From NCBI GenBank assembly GCA_035967975.1, contig JAWQFQ010000010.1, forward strand, positions 1 to 64,000: a DNA stretch of 64,000 nt. The letters are read 5' to 3'. A program made the translations under genes and the position numbers. Source of the stretch: Scytonema sp035967975. Lineage in GTDB: Bacteria > Cyanobacteriota > Cyanobacteriia > Cyanobacteriales > Nostocaceae. The notes below the pieces were generated by a model that had not been told where the DNA came from, did no database searches, and worked only from the letters and a program-made list of their open reading frames with translations. Positions 1 to 8,425 of the stretch are shown here, piece after piece. How positions within the stretch are numbered: position 1 is the first letter of the stretch; each line of letters starts with the position of its first letter.

Positions 1-109
1 GATAGTGGTTAGTTGATAGTGGTTAGTTGATAGTGGTTAGTTGATAGTGGTTAGTGGTTAGTGGTTAGTGGTTAGTGGTTAGTGGTTAGTGGTTAGTTGA
101 TAGTGGTTT
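1..109. repeat. heptamer STRR array (GTTAGTG / GTTGATAGTG units)
   Basis: Direct tandem repetition of GGTTAGT, mixed with TTGATAGT variants, fills the first 109 bases and may extend beyond the window. This matches the short tandemly repeated repetitive (STRR) sequences known from heterocystous cyanobacteria. No coding role is visible. Confidence 0.9.
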
Positions 110-170
110 AAGAGACTTTTAATTGTTCTGAAAGCTGGCAAAAAACTCACCCCACAAGATAAATAAAATT

Positions 171-214
171 ACTACTAACAACTATCAACTATCAACTATC
201 AACTAACCACTAAC
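171..214. repeat. heptamer array, opposite orientation
   Basis: ACTATCA/ACCACTA units form the inverted counterpart of the array at 1-109. The array runs into the 3' end of the VOC gene and supplies its last codons and its TGA stop. Confidence 0.85.
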
Positions 215-570
215 TGCTGCCCAAGTTCGATAATATTGCCGTCTGGGTCTTTGGTAAAGACAGCAGGGCGTCCTGAGGCGCTGGGTTGAATGGGACAGTT
301 ATGATCTATGAGTTGTTGTTTGGCTATATCCAAGTCAGCCACCGAGAAAGCAATGTGAGGATTGCGTCCCCATTTTTCGTGTTGGGGTTCGTTGGGGACA
401 GATGGGGCGACGATGAGGTGAAGTTGATAGCTCCCAACTTGGTACCACGCACCGGGATATTTGAGAGTGCGCTCAATCTTCGATAATCCTAGCACTTTGC
501 TGTAGAAGTGTTCGGCACGTTCTAGGTCAGTAACAATAATGGCTGTATGGAGACTCTGGGTAATCTGCAT
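199..570 (-). CDS. VOC (glyoxalase/bleomycin-resistance fold) family protein
   Basis: The 123-residue protein has a single vicinal-oxygen-chelate domain. It opens with a strand carrying a His (residues 1-12, LHTAIIVTDLERA), then RAEHFYSKVLGL, a central NPHIAFSV strand and a C-terminal KDPDGNIIEL motif. This is the usual metal-binding pattern (His, His, Glu) of small glyoxalase-like dioxygenases or lyases. The substrate cannot be told from sequence. The C-terminal residues LVVS and the stop codon lie inside a heptamer repeat array, so the native C-terminus has probably been replaced or extended by repeat DNA. The ATG at 570 is the natural start because the fold begins immediately after it. The domain is clear; the function is only general. 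Confidence 0.85.
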   Translation of the reverse strand: MQITQSLHTAIIVTDLERAEHFYSKVLGLSKIERTLKYPGAWYQVGSYQLHLIVAPSVPNEPQHEKWGRNPHIAFSVADLDIAKQQLIDHNCPIQPSASGRPAVFTKDPDGNIIELGQQLVVS

Positions 571-652
571 TGGTCGTGCGATACAACTGGGTCTATTTCA
601 ATTTTGACGTAGTTTGAACCGCACAAAAAAATCAAATCCCTGTAGAGACATT

Positions 653-686
653 AGAAACCCGGTAACTGATGCGAAACCGGGTTTCT
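653..686. repeat. palindromic AGAAACCCGG...CCGGGTTTCT repeat
   Basis: An inverted repeat whose arms AGAAACCCGGT and ACCGGGTTTCT bracket a short loop. It is one of at least nine copies of this hairpin family in the window. Confidence 0.8.
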
Positions 687-718
687 AGAGCGCCGGTCCA
701 GTATTGACTCGTTGGGCT

Positions 719-787
719 AAAAAACCCGGTTTCTCTCGTGGAAAAGACTGATTTTCCGTTGACCATTCGCGAAGAAACCGGGTTTTT
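719..787. repeat. AAACCCGGTTTCT hairpin family, long-loop copy
   Basis: The arms AAAAACCCGGTTTCT and AGAAACCGGGTTTTT are separated by about 35 bases. It belongs to the same family as the copy at 653-686. Confidence 0.7.
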
Positions 788-844
788 AGGATTTCTGTCG
801 CGCTGTACTAGGAGCTTGTAGTATTGCAGACTTTTGCAAAAAGT

Positions 845-1525
845 TTAGTAGCGAGAGGAGAGTACTAAATTATCTCGTAGTGTTAAATCCAAATCTCTTT
901 CGGGATAAACGACAGCAACTTCTGCTTCTTCACTACCTCTTGTCAGTAGTGCGCCTACAACACCAAGTCCAGCACCACCTAACACTTCTATAAAATCAAT
1001 GTCGCCAAATATTTCTCCTAGTACAGCACCAGCCGCAGCACCAACGGCTGCTCCTTTCAAGAAATCTGGATCGCTTCTTCTCGTAACAGTTTCAACTCTG
1101 GTCACTGTTCTAGAAGTCGCATTAATGGGTATGCTGCGATCGCTATTCCTTAAAATCAGTTCTTGAGCAACAAACCGAGTTCCTTCAACGTTATCAGCTG
1201 GTTGTAATTCGCCTCTGATTTCACTACCTGCAGGAATTACAACTCTACCATCACTGGAGCGAATATTTTGTGCTACAGTGAGCGTTATATCTGTTGTTTC
1301 TCCTGGTGTAACAACAATTTTTTCAGCCTCATCATATTGAACTGGAATTCTAGTTCCTGCGGGAATATTAGAGCTATAGTCTCGTCGATAGCCTTGTCCA
1401 ATAACATAAGGATTATTATCTGCTATTGCAGGTGTAGGACTCATGATGGGAACAGCTACTGTTGATGTTATTCCCAATGCCATAAGTAAAGCAGTTCTTG
1501 ACCGCAATAATTTCGTAATTAACAT
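845..1525 (-). CDS. secreted/periplasmic glycine-rich conserved protein, unknown function
   Basis: The 226-residue protein starts with a positively charged segment and a hydrophobic stretch (residues 5-35, LLRSRTALLMALGITSTVAV) ending in an Ala-X-Ala-like site (PAIAD), so a Sec signal peptide is likely. Residues 55-130 contain two IPAG motifs (SSNIPAGTRIPV and VVIPAGSEIRGEL), a beta-rich repeat reminiscent of TrbI/VirB10-type beta-barrel folds, though the likeness is weak. Residues 158-195 hold a glycine zipper (GAAVGAAAGAVLGE and GGAGLGVVGALL) that could associate with membrane. It stands alone, with a long spacer upstream. A role is not assignable. Confidence 0.75.
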   Translation of the reverse strand: MLITKLLRSRTALLMALGITSTVAVPIMSPTPAIADNNPYVIGQGYRRDYSSNIPAGTRIPVQYDEAEKIVVTPGETTDITLTVAQNIRSSDGRVVIPAGSEIRGELQPADNVEGTRFVAQELILRNSDRSIPINATSRTVTRVETVTRRSDPDFLKGAAVGAAAGAVLGEIFGDIDFIEVLGGAGLGVVGALLTRGSEEAEVAVVYPERDLDLTLRDNLVLSSRY

Positions 1526-1968
1526 ATAAGTTCCTCCTTGTTAATTTTCGTTGAATTCATATAAATATAAATATCAAAAATTTCATGATTGTTTTTTTAA
1601 GTAATACGATTTCGTCTATTCAAGAGTAAAATGTTGATAAAAACAAACAATATTCTTTCCTGCTTCTAAAATTTTTTAACTATATTGATACTAGAGTTTG
1701 GTTATGGGAAGAATGCTCATTAACCAATTCTCAGAAATAGATATTGTAAAATTCAATTGTTTTTATTCTAAAAGTTTGAAGAGAAATTTGCATCTTTCTA
1801 TGGGCTAGTTACTATAGCGATAGTACTCCATTAGTAAGAGCGTGATTCTCAGAAGGTTTTCATAGGGATTGCTCAATAGTTTCCGATAGTACTGATGGGC
1901 TGTCGCGATCGCACAAGAGCGCAACTATCAAAAAATAGTGGGAGTGCGAGAACTCCTGAGTTTTAACT

Positions 1969-2074
1969 AGGGGCGGGGGTCTTACCAATCTCTTGTGGTA
2001 CGGGCGTCCCCGCCCGTCCTTTGAATCTTTAACCCGTTCCACAAGATGAATAATTTATTTCTTGGAAGTCCCTA
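1969..2074. repeat. dispersed palindromic element with GGGCGTCCCCGCCC core
   Basis: It carries a CTTGTGGTACGGGCGTCC core and an outer end TTTATTTCTTGGAAGTCCCT. Both are also found at about 10417, 12401, 21064 and 52012, which makes it a MITE-like family. Confidence 0.7.
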
Positions 2075-2083
2075 AGTCAGAAT

Positions 2084-2116
2084 AGAAACCCGGTTTCTCA
2101 AAGAAACCGGGTTTCT
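2084..2116. repeat. AGAAACCCGGTTTCT hairpin repeat
   Basis: A near-perfect inverted repeat of AGAAACCCGGTTTCT with a 3-base centre. Confidence 0.8.
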
Positions 2117-2673
2117 AGCAGGTTTGTGGTACGTCAGATATCGTTAACCGAGCAGTATTGATTGTTAACCAACAAAATATGGATTCATAAATCCATCTAA
2201 TAATTGAATTCATTCTCATTTTTATTTTTGTATAAAAAATTATTATTTTTAAAATTTTTAATATTTTTTCGCTTAATATTATATAATAAATTTGGTTTAA
2301 ATCAATTTTTTATCACAGATTTTTAACTTAGTTTGTTTTTTACTTCAAAACTTTTTGATACATACTTCGCTTAGCAAACTCTGAAGAAAGTAAAATCTTC
2401 CGTTAGATATATTTTTTAGTCTATCATTGTAAGTAATATAGATTTAGCCTTACGTCAGCTAAGCCTTCAAAGTGTGTTTACTATGTTTGGAATATTACAC
2501 ATTAGATAAATTTGGAGTTATTAACTTCAATTAAATTCACCGTTTGAAAAGTGTAATAATTGACAAATATTCTAAACAAATAGTTGACTGAAACATCAGT
2601 GGTGCCATGTCCTAAGTTAGTAGTTAGGAGTTAGGAGCTTTTCTTAATAGTCCGTTACTCTCTCCCTAGCACT

Positions 2674-5037
2674 ATGAAGTACCAGGCACTAAATCGGATT
2701 TTAAGCAACCATAAAACTATTCGCCAGTTGGAACGTTTGGAATTGGATGTCCAATTCCAAATCTTATTTGCTTCTAAACAAGTACAACGGTTTGCTGCTT
2801 ATCCTAAGGAAGTTATACCAGGAAAAGATATCCGTCTTAGTTTTCCTGAATTTATAGGACTTGAAGATATTTTTGCATCTATTTTAAACGGGGAGCAGGA
2901 ACTCTTTGAATTAGACGCTATTGGAAGATATTCTGGAAATCAAGGCTATTTATATTTTAATATCTATATCCTGAAAGTAGAAACTAAAAATAGTGATGAT
3001 ATTAAGTTAATCGTTTTTCTTGAAGATGTAACGGAAAAGATGGTGATCAAACAGCAACTCTCCCAAAGAATCTATGATAGAAAATTGCTAGCAAGTGTTT
3101 TATCTAGATATAAAAACTACATGGAGAAAGTTATCACTTCAATGGTAGATGCCTTAGTGGTGACAACTCCTTCAGGATATATAAAGAAAGTCAATCGCGC
3201 TACAATTGAGTTATTTGGCTATAGTGAGGAAGAATTATTACATAAGCCTATCTCCTTAATATTTGAAGATAAATTATTAGAGCAAGTTATTCAAAAGGGG
3301 TTTTTATTTAAAAAATATTTACCAGGTTTAGAAGTTAGATGTAGTAAGAAGAATAAGGAAAAGCTGTGGATGGCGTTCTCCTGCTCGGTTATTCCAAAAA
3401 GACTTTCTAAACGAGAAGATATTGTCTATATTGGCAGAGATATTACCTTACAAAAACGTAGACATCAACGTAGCCACACGCAGTATGCTATCACCCGTAT
3501 CTTATCAGAAGCTCAAAGTGTAAAGCAGGCAATTCCACAGATTTTACAAGCAATGTGTGAATGTCTGGGTTGGGATTTAGGGGAACTTTGGACAGCAAAT
3601 GAATACATAGCACCAACTGTAGTGCAAAATTCTATCAATTCCGTATTGCGGTGTGTGGAAACTTGGTCAAACCGAACAGTTTTTGCAAGAGAATTTAAGG
3701 CGATCGCATGGAAAACAACGTATACCCCAGGTATTGGATTACCAGGACGAATTTGGTTGTCACGTTCGCCTATGTGGATTAGTGATGTAGTCCAAGATAC
3801 AGAATTTGAGCGATCGCAACCCGCCGCAGAAGCAGGGCTACACTCCGTCTTTGGCTTTCCGATATGGGATGACAATGAAATTTTCGGGGTGATGATTTTC
3901 TTTAGTCGGGATGTACAAGCAAAGGATATAGATTTGCTGCAAATGACAGCTTCTATTGGTAGTCAAATCTCTCAGTTTATCAAACGTAAACTGGCGGAAA
4001 AAGCGCTTTTAGAAAGTGAAGAACGATATCGGGATTTATTTGAAAATGCTAACGAACTGATTCACTCCGTCACGCCCTACGGTCATTTTGAGTATGTAAA
4101 TCGTGCATGGCTTCAAACCTTAGGATATACAGCAGCTGAAATTCAGCAAATAAATTTATTTGATGTTATCCATTCCGATTTTCAAGCAGAATGTCGTCAA
4201 TTGTTTTATCGAGTCTTATCAAGTGAAGAACTCGAACAAGTGACAATTGCGTTAATTTCTAAGGACGGTCAAAAAATATTTGTAGAAGGAAATTTGACTT
4301 GTAAATTTATAGGTAACAAACCCGTTGCTATACACGGGATTTTTCGCAATATTACCCAGCGAATCGTTGCAGAAAAAAATCTGCGCTACCAACAAGAACA
4401 GACTGAAAGACTTGTCCTTAATATTCTACCAGAAGCCATTGTTAAGCGTTTAAAAGAAGAACCGGGTACAATAGCAGAACACTATACTGATGTGACTGTT
4501 CTGTTTGCAGATATCGTTGGTTTCACGAAAATTGCGTCTCAAATGAGTGCGATTCAACTTGTGAAAATACTCAATCAAATTTTTTCGGTGTTTGACCATT
4601 TGACCGAAGAATATGGTTTGGAGAAAATCAAGACGATTGGTGATGCTTATATGGTCGTTGGCGGTTTACCGGTACGATCTCCAGAACACACCCAAGCGAT
4701 TGCGGATATGGCTCTAGATATGCAAACAGCGATCGCGCAATTTAACGCAGAAAACAACCAAAACTTTAGTATCCGTATTGGTATTCATACTGGTTCCGTT
4801 GTTGCAGGTGTTATTGGGATCAAAAAAGTAACTTATGACCTATGGGGAGATACGGTCAATATTGCGAGTAGAATGGAATCTCAGGGACTTGCTGGCAAAA
4901 TTCAAGTTACAGAAACAACCTATGAAAGATTGCAAACCGAATTCGTATTTGAGAAACGGGGCGAAATTGAAGTCAAAGGCAAAGGAGTGATGACAACTTA
5001 TTTGTTGATAGGAAGGAAGTCAATACTTTTTGGATAA
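2674..5037 (+). CDS. PAS/GAF-regulated class III adenylate cyclase
   Basis: The 787-residue soluble signalling protein probably converts ATP to cAMP. Order: an N-terminal PAS-like region (about 1-120), a PAS domain (about 145-275, with the VNRATIELFGYSEEELL signature), a GAF domain (about 280-445), a third PAS (about 455-575, VNRAWLQTLGYTAAEI), a short linker helix, and a C-terminal class III cyclase domain (about 590-785). Catalytic residues are present: metal-binding D613 (LFADIVGFT) and D657 (KTIGDAYM), adenine-specifying K653 and D722 (YDLWGDTVN), and transition-state N729 and R733. The Lys/Asp pair indicates adenylate rather than guanylate cyclase. It has no transmembrane segment. It stands alone, with a repeat-containing spacer upstream. 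The input signal is unknown; the GAF domain could bind a cyclic nucleotide or chromophore, but it lacks an obvious bilin-binding Cys context. Confidence 0.92.
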   Translation: MKYQALNRILSNHKTIRQLERLELDVQFQILFASKQVQRFAAYPKEVIPGKDIRLSFPEFIGLEDIFASILNGEQELFELDAIGRYSGNQGYLYFNIYILKVETKNSDDIKLIVFLEDVTEKMVIKQQLSQRIYDRKLLASVLSRYKNYMEKVITSMVDALVVTTPSGYIKKVNRATIELFGYSEEELLHKPISLIFEDKLLEQVIQKGFLFKKYLPGLEVRCSKKNKEKLWMAFSCSVIPKRLSKREDIVYIGRDITLQKRRHQRSHTQYAITRILSEAQSVKQAIPQILQAMCECLGWDLGELWTANEYIAPTVVQNSINSVLRCVETWSNRTVFAREFKAIAWKTTYTPGIGLPGRIWLSRSPMWISDVVQDTEFERSQPAAEAGLHSVFGFPIWDDNEIFGVMIFFSRDVQAKDIDLLQMTASIGSQISQFIKRKLAEKALLESEERYRDLFENANELIHSVTPYGHFEYVNRAWLQTLGYTAAEIQQINLFDVIHSDFQAECRQLFYRVLSSEELEQVTIALISKDGQKIFVEGNLTCKFIGNKPVAIHGIFRNITQRIVAEKNLRYQQEQTERLVLNILPEAIVKRLKEEPGTIAEHYTDVTVLFADIVGFTKIASQMSAIQLVKILNQIFSVFDHLTEEYGLEKIKTIGDAYMVVGGLPVRSPEHTQAIADMALDMQTAIAQFNAENNQNFSIRIGIHTGSVVAGVIGIKKVTYDLWGDTVNIASRMESQGLAGKIQVTETTYERLQTEFVFEKRGEIEVKGKGVMTTYLLIGRKSILFG

Positions 5038-5252
5038 CACCAATTCACCAATTGTATCATACATATAAATTGGTAGTAGGGGTCAGTGATATCAAGTCCG
5101 CTTAATCACTTATCACAAAAAGCTTGCAGACCTTTTGCGTCTTTGCGACGGGCAGTTGCTTCAAGGAGGGCGTTGCCGCCCAACTCACTGTCCTCGTCTT
5201 TGCGTGCGTTTTAATGATAACTGTTTAACCGGACATGATACAACGCAAAAGG

Positions 5253-5672
5253 TTATCGTCTTCCCGGAATCTCCGAAGCGAGTATTTGAAGGACTTTATC
5301 ACTAACAACCGATTCTAGAGAAATATCAGCTGCTTCTGTAAATACTTGGAGACGCTCTTCAACTTTAGTAAGAGTTCCAGGTTTAACCACTTCTAAGAGC
5401 CCAAATGCTGCCGGTCCTTGGGAACCATCGGGATTAGTTAGTAACAGGGAGCGATTTCCTAGTGGAGCATCAACATCTGCTGTGATGGAAAGAATGAATA
5501 ATCGATTGTCATTGGTTCCCTGAGAAGCCACTTTGGTGACACTAACCCCAGACCCATCAGTAAATTCAATAGTAGCATCCGCATCACAATCAGATGCTAG
5601 CAGTGCTACATTGTCTACAGTCGTACCTGGCTCAATTCGCATATTCAGGCTAGAACGCAGGGCGACTTGCAA
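5253..5672 (-). pseudogene. C-terminal fragment of a larger beta-rich protein (hypothetical)
   Basis: The reading frame of about 139 residues has Ig/IPT-like beta character (EPGTTVDNVALLASDC, LFILSITADV, SLLLTNPDGSQGPAAFGLLEV). The first in-frame initiator is a TTG. The frame stays open for about another 30 codons upstream, through a protein-like segment (SHPLPRPYSLREANVLQVAL), to a TAG near 5738, with no good start or ribosome binding site. This suggests the surviving C-terminus of a longer gene. No family is recognised with confidence. A short functional secreted protein cannot be excluded. Confidence 0.45.
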
Positions 5673-5982
5673 TACATTCGCCTCTCTTAAAGAGTAAGGA
5701 CGTGGTAGAGGATGGGAGGGAGTCCCCGCAAATACCTAATACTGCAAGGGATAGCAGAAATTAGAAACCCGGTTTCTTAAACAATACCTTCGCCATTTTT
5801 AGAGGGTTTAGTGGTGATGCACAAGCTATGAAATCCCGTAACCTTGTGGCAAGAGCAAACACCATGAGCGTTTTAAAATCATTTAGGAAAAACCAAACTG
5901 GGTTTTTATTGAATCGCTTGCACAGTGGGATGTCTACATAGATGGCATCAGCGAAGTGCGATCGCTTTGCTCTCAACCAATT

Positions 5983-6038
5983 GCCTAGACTGGCTTTCTT
6001 TTTGCCGATTCGGCAAAAATGGCAAAATAAGTCTAGGC
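5983..6038. repeat. nested double palindrome
   Basis: The outer 9-bp arms GCCTAGACT/AGTCTAGGC enclose a perfect inner palindrome, TTTTTGCCGA-T-TCGGCAAAAA, at 5999-6019. It lies in the 569-base gap (5673-6241) that otherwise holds only partial CCGGTTTCT repeats (about 5762 and 6063). It may form a cruciform or RNA hairpin; no function is evident. Confidence 0.7.
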
Positions 6039-6241
6039 TTCTATTTTGGCAAAGGTATTGTTAAAGAAACCGGGTTTCTGGAGCTTTAACTATCCTTAAC
6101 CGAGTAGTCTTGAACCAATACCCGTGAATAAAATTGATTGAAATATGGAAACCCTTTCCTAGTAAAAACTGTATCTGCTTTGTAACCGTTCAGGGGGGTG
6201 ATTGAAAGCAATAAAGTGGTCAAAATGATTATCTGATTGAA

Positions 6242-7189
6242 TCAGCGATCGCTATATTTGTTATTTGTTTGTTGTAAAAACTCAAGAATTGCTGCATTCA
6301 CTGCTTCTGAAGCACCATAAGACGCGTCATGACAGCAGTTAGACAAAATTTTTAATTTAGCATTTCTCATAAGTTGACGCAGTTTTTCCCCATCACTAGC
6401 GGGGAACCAAGTATCTTGTTCACCCCATAAGATTAACGTCGGACATCTAATCGCACTCAGGTTACTTTGAATTTTACTGAGCAAACTTGGTTTATTTGCT
6501 TGTAAGTGCTCAATTTCCCGAGCTGCTGTTTGTAACTCTTCGGATACTTTGGTAAGAGTACCGAATAATTCAATATAAGGGTAAGTTATCCAATAAACAT
6601 CTTCCTGGGTTAGTATGGACGGGTCGAACAGTACTCCACGTCTTTCTATCGCCATAACTTCCCTGACTATTGGCGCAAAAAGTTGTGCTAAACGCAAAGA
6701 GTCTACTGCTTGTACTAATTCCAAAGGTAATTGAGAAAGCAACCACATTCCCCAATGAGGGAGACGTTGGGCAAAAATAGGTACGTTTACAACCACCAAC
6801 TGCGCTATTAACTCAGGATTTTTTTGTGCTAGCGCCAAAGCAATGAGTGCGCCCATTGATTCAGCTACAATCGTAACGGGTTCATCACATAAAGATAGAA
6901 TAATTCTTTCTAACTCAATCACTTGATGCCCGTTTTTTTCCCGACGTGAGATGGGTTTTTCCGAAAAACCATATCCTTTAAAATCGTAGCATATCACCCG
7001 AAAGTTTTTAGACAGAGGCTCGATACTACGACGCCAGTTATAACTCCAACTACCTACACCATGTAATAAAAACAGGGGTTTCCCTATACCTTTTTCACCA
7101 TAAGCGATTTGTACGGGATACCCACTAGCATCAGTAATTATTAAACTTTGCCTACCTTTTGGGAAAGTAGCTTGCCACCAATCTTTCAT
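6242..7189 (-). CDS. alpha/beta-fold hydrolase
   Basis: The 315-residue protein has an alpha/beta hydrolase domain with an oxyanion HGVG motif (residues 43-46), a nucleophile elbow A-E-S111-M-G, an acid near residue 266 (LILWGEQDTWFPA) and a late His in LSNCCHDASYG. The YDFKGYGFSEKP strand is typical of the haloalkane dehalogenase/epoxide hydrolase-like branch, but the natural substrate is unknown. The start is ATG 7189, 9 bases after the stop of the DUF4112 gene, so the two are probably co-transcribed. No signal peptide is evident. Members of this family in cyanobacteria are often annotated simply as alpha/beta hydrolases. Confidence 0.88.
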   Translation of the reverse strand: MKDWWQATFPKGRQSLIITDASGYPVQIAYGEKGIGKPLFLLHGVGSWSYNWRRSIEPLSKNFRVICYDFKGYGFSEKPISRREKNGHQVIELERIILSLCDEPVTIVAESMGALIALALAQKNPELIAQLVVVNVPIFAQRLPHWGMWLLSQLPLELVQAVDSLRLAQLFAPIVREVMAIERRGVLFDPSILTQEDVYWITYPYIELFGTLTKVSEELQTAAREIEHLQANKPSLLSKIQSNLSAIRCPTLILWGEQDTWFPASDGEKLRQLMRNAKLKILSNCCHDASYGASEAVNAAILEFLQQTNNKYSDR

Positions 7190-7198
7190 TTAAATTAA

Positions 7199-7708
7199 CT
7201 AGCTGAAAAGTCCCAACAGCATTCCAAGCAATCTCACTATGATTACAGTCAATGCAACTAATCCAATAATAACAACGAACAAGGCAATCAAAACTGCAAA
7301 TACAAACGATTTATCTTCGCTTCTCCTTTGGGTAGGCAAGATTAAGTGATCTTCGAGTAATTTGATATTGTACTCGTTAGCCTTCCAAGCAAAATCGAAC
7401 AAATCGCCTATCAATGGTACAGCACCTAATAGACCATCTATTATTATATTCACAATCATTTTGCCTACTGTCGATGCTGGCGCACCTAGCCTTGCAGCTT
7501 CGAGGACAATATATGAGGAAAACAAAATCCCTATAAAATCACCGCCAACGGGTAGAAATCCCAAAATTGGATCTAGACCAATTCCAATTTGGGTTCCAGG
7601 AATGGTCACAGCTTTGTCTAGCACGCGACTGATTTGGCGCAGCCTTCTGAGAGTTGGTGCTTTGGCTTCAGGTGCGACAGTGGAATAACTAGGAGGTAAC
7701 TCAGACAT
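7199..7708 (-). CDS. DUF4112 membrane protein
   Basis: The 169-residue protein matches the DUF4112 pattern: LRQISRVLDKAVTIPG, then GIGLDPILGFLPVGGDF, then a Gly/Ile-rich segment DGLLGAVPLIGDLFDFAWKAN, which is the family hallmark. A strongly hydrophobic C-terminal segment (about 132-167, VFAVLIALFVVIIGLVALTV) should span the membrane. It lies directly upstream of the hydrolase gene on the same strand with a 9-base gap. Molecular function of the family is unknown to me. Confidence 0.88.
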   Translation of the reverse strand: MSELPPSYSTVAPEAKAPTLRRLRQISRVLDKAVTIPGTQIGIGLDPILGFLPVGGDFIGILFSSYIVLEAARLGAPASTVGKMIVNIIIDGLLGAVPLIGDLFDFAWKANEYNIKLLEDHLILPTQRRSEDKSFVFAVLIALFVVIIGLVALTVIIVRLLGMLLGLFS

Positions 7709-7805
7709 AGGAACAATATTGCTTCTGTAAATGAGACGCTAAATATTTTACTCCTGTTGCACCTCTTTCTCAGCTTGTGTAACAATTAATGACTACATTT
7801 TAAGT

Positions 7806-7867
7806 AGGATGTAGGGTATAGGGTCTAGGGTGTAGGGAAAAATAAAACATCACTACACCCCACACCC
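7806..7867. repeat. G-rich GTGTAGGG element, left copy flanking the 7903 gene
   Basis: Repeats of TGTAGGG/TCTAGGG are followed by an AAAAATAAAACATCACTACA segment and CCCCACACCC. The same element recurs inverted at 8351-8420 on the other side of the gene. Confidence 0.8.
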
Positions 7868-7902
7868 AGTCTCAACTAAGCAACTTTCTACACAAGTTTT
7901 GT

Positions 7903-8352
7903 ATGGCTGAAGAATTAACAGCACAGTGGTTGGCGGAAATTAAAGCACTCAAACAGCAGGTGGCGGAACTTCAATCAGAAAGGGATACTGGTTGGGAAAG
8001 CGCGGAAAAATGGCGCAAACTTTATAACACCGAAGCTGAACAACGTCGTACAGATGCTTTAATGGCACAACAGACGATCGCATCTTTAAAAGCACAAATA
8101 CAACAAATCAAGGGGATCGCAGAAGCACGACTTGATGACCCCACCGCAGCAGTTGTGATTGAACAAGAAGTCAAACAAATAGAATCACTTGAGGAATTAA
8201 AAGCCAAACTTGTTGCAGCTATTAAGGAACGCGATCGCCTACAGCAAGCCTTGAAAACTGAACAAGACAACCACGCCCAAACTCGCAAAAGCCTGACTAC
8301 TGCTTTAGGCGATGCGATCGATAGATTGGCGAAAGAGAGGAGCGAAGAATAG
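7903..8352 (+). CDS. coiled-coil protein of unknown function
   Basis: The 149-residue protein is almost entirely charged and helical. Residues 5-60 (IKALKQQVAELQSERDTGWESAEKW) and 85-149 give heptad patterns typical of coiled coils, and there is no transmembrane segment. The start is ATG 7903, directly after the left copy of an inverted G-rich repeat. The stop TAG sits at the first bases of the right copy, so the gene fills the space between the two. No enzyme motif is visible. It may be a structural or scaffolding protein; the family is not recognised. Confidence 0.7.
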   Translation: MAEELTAQWLAEIKALKQQVAELQSERDTGWESAEKWRKLYNTEAEQRRTDALMAQQTIASLKAQIQQIKGIAEARLDDPTAAVVIEQEVKQIESLEELKAKLVAAIKERDRLQQALKTEQDNHAQTRKSLTTALGDAIDRLAKERSEE

Positions 8353-8420
8353 GGGTGTGGGGTGTGGGGTGTAGTGATGTTTTATTTTTCCCCATAACCT
8401 ACACCCTACCCCCTACACCC
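8351..8420. repeat. G-rich GTGTAGGG element, right inverted copy
   Basis: This is the reverse complement of the 7806-7867 element, including the shared TGATGTTTTATTTTTCC segment and flanking GGGTGTGGGG and CCTACACCC blocks. Confidence 0.8.
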
Positions 8421-8425
8421 TTCGA

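Larger units (their letters stand above)
1526..2673. other. long AT-rich intergenic region with repeats
   Basis: This 1.15-kb spacer has no convincing gene. It contains a copy of the GGGCGTCC-centred element (about 1969-2074) and a palindromic hairpin (2084-2116). The remainder (2120-2670) is AT-rich, directly upstream of the adenylate cyclase gene, and may hold its promoter; I cannot define one. Confidence 0.6.

Noticed and set aside
1..214. Regular repeats as a CRISPR array
   Set aside because: The units are 7-8 bases with no spacers; they are tandem STRR heptamers.
5761..5976. Minus-strand 71-aa frame between repeats
   Set aside because: Part of it is hairpin-repeat sequence and no protein similarity is apparent.
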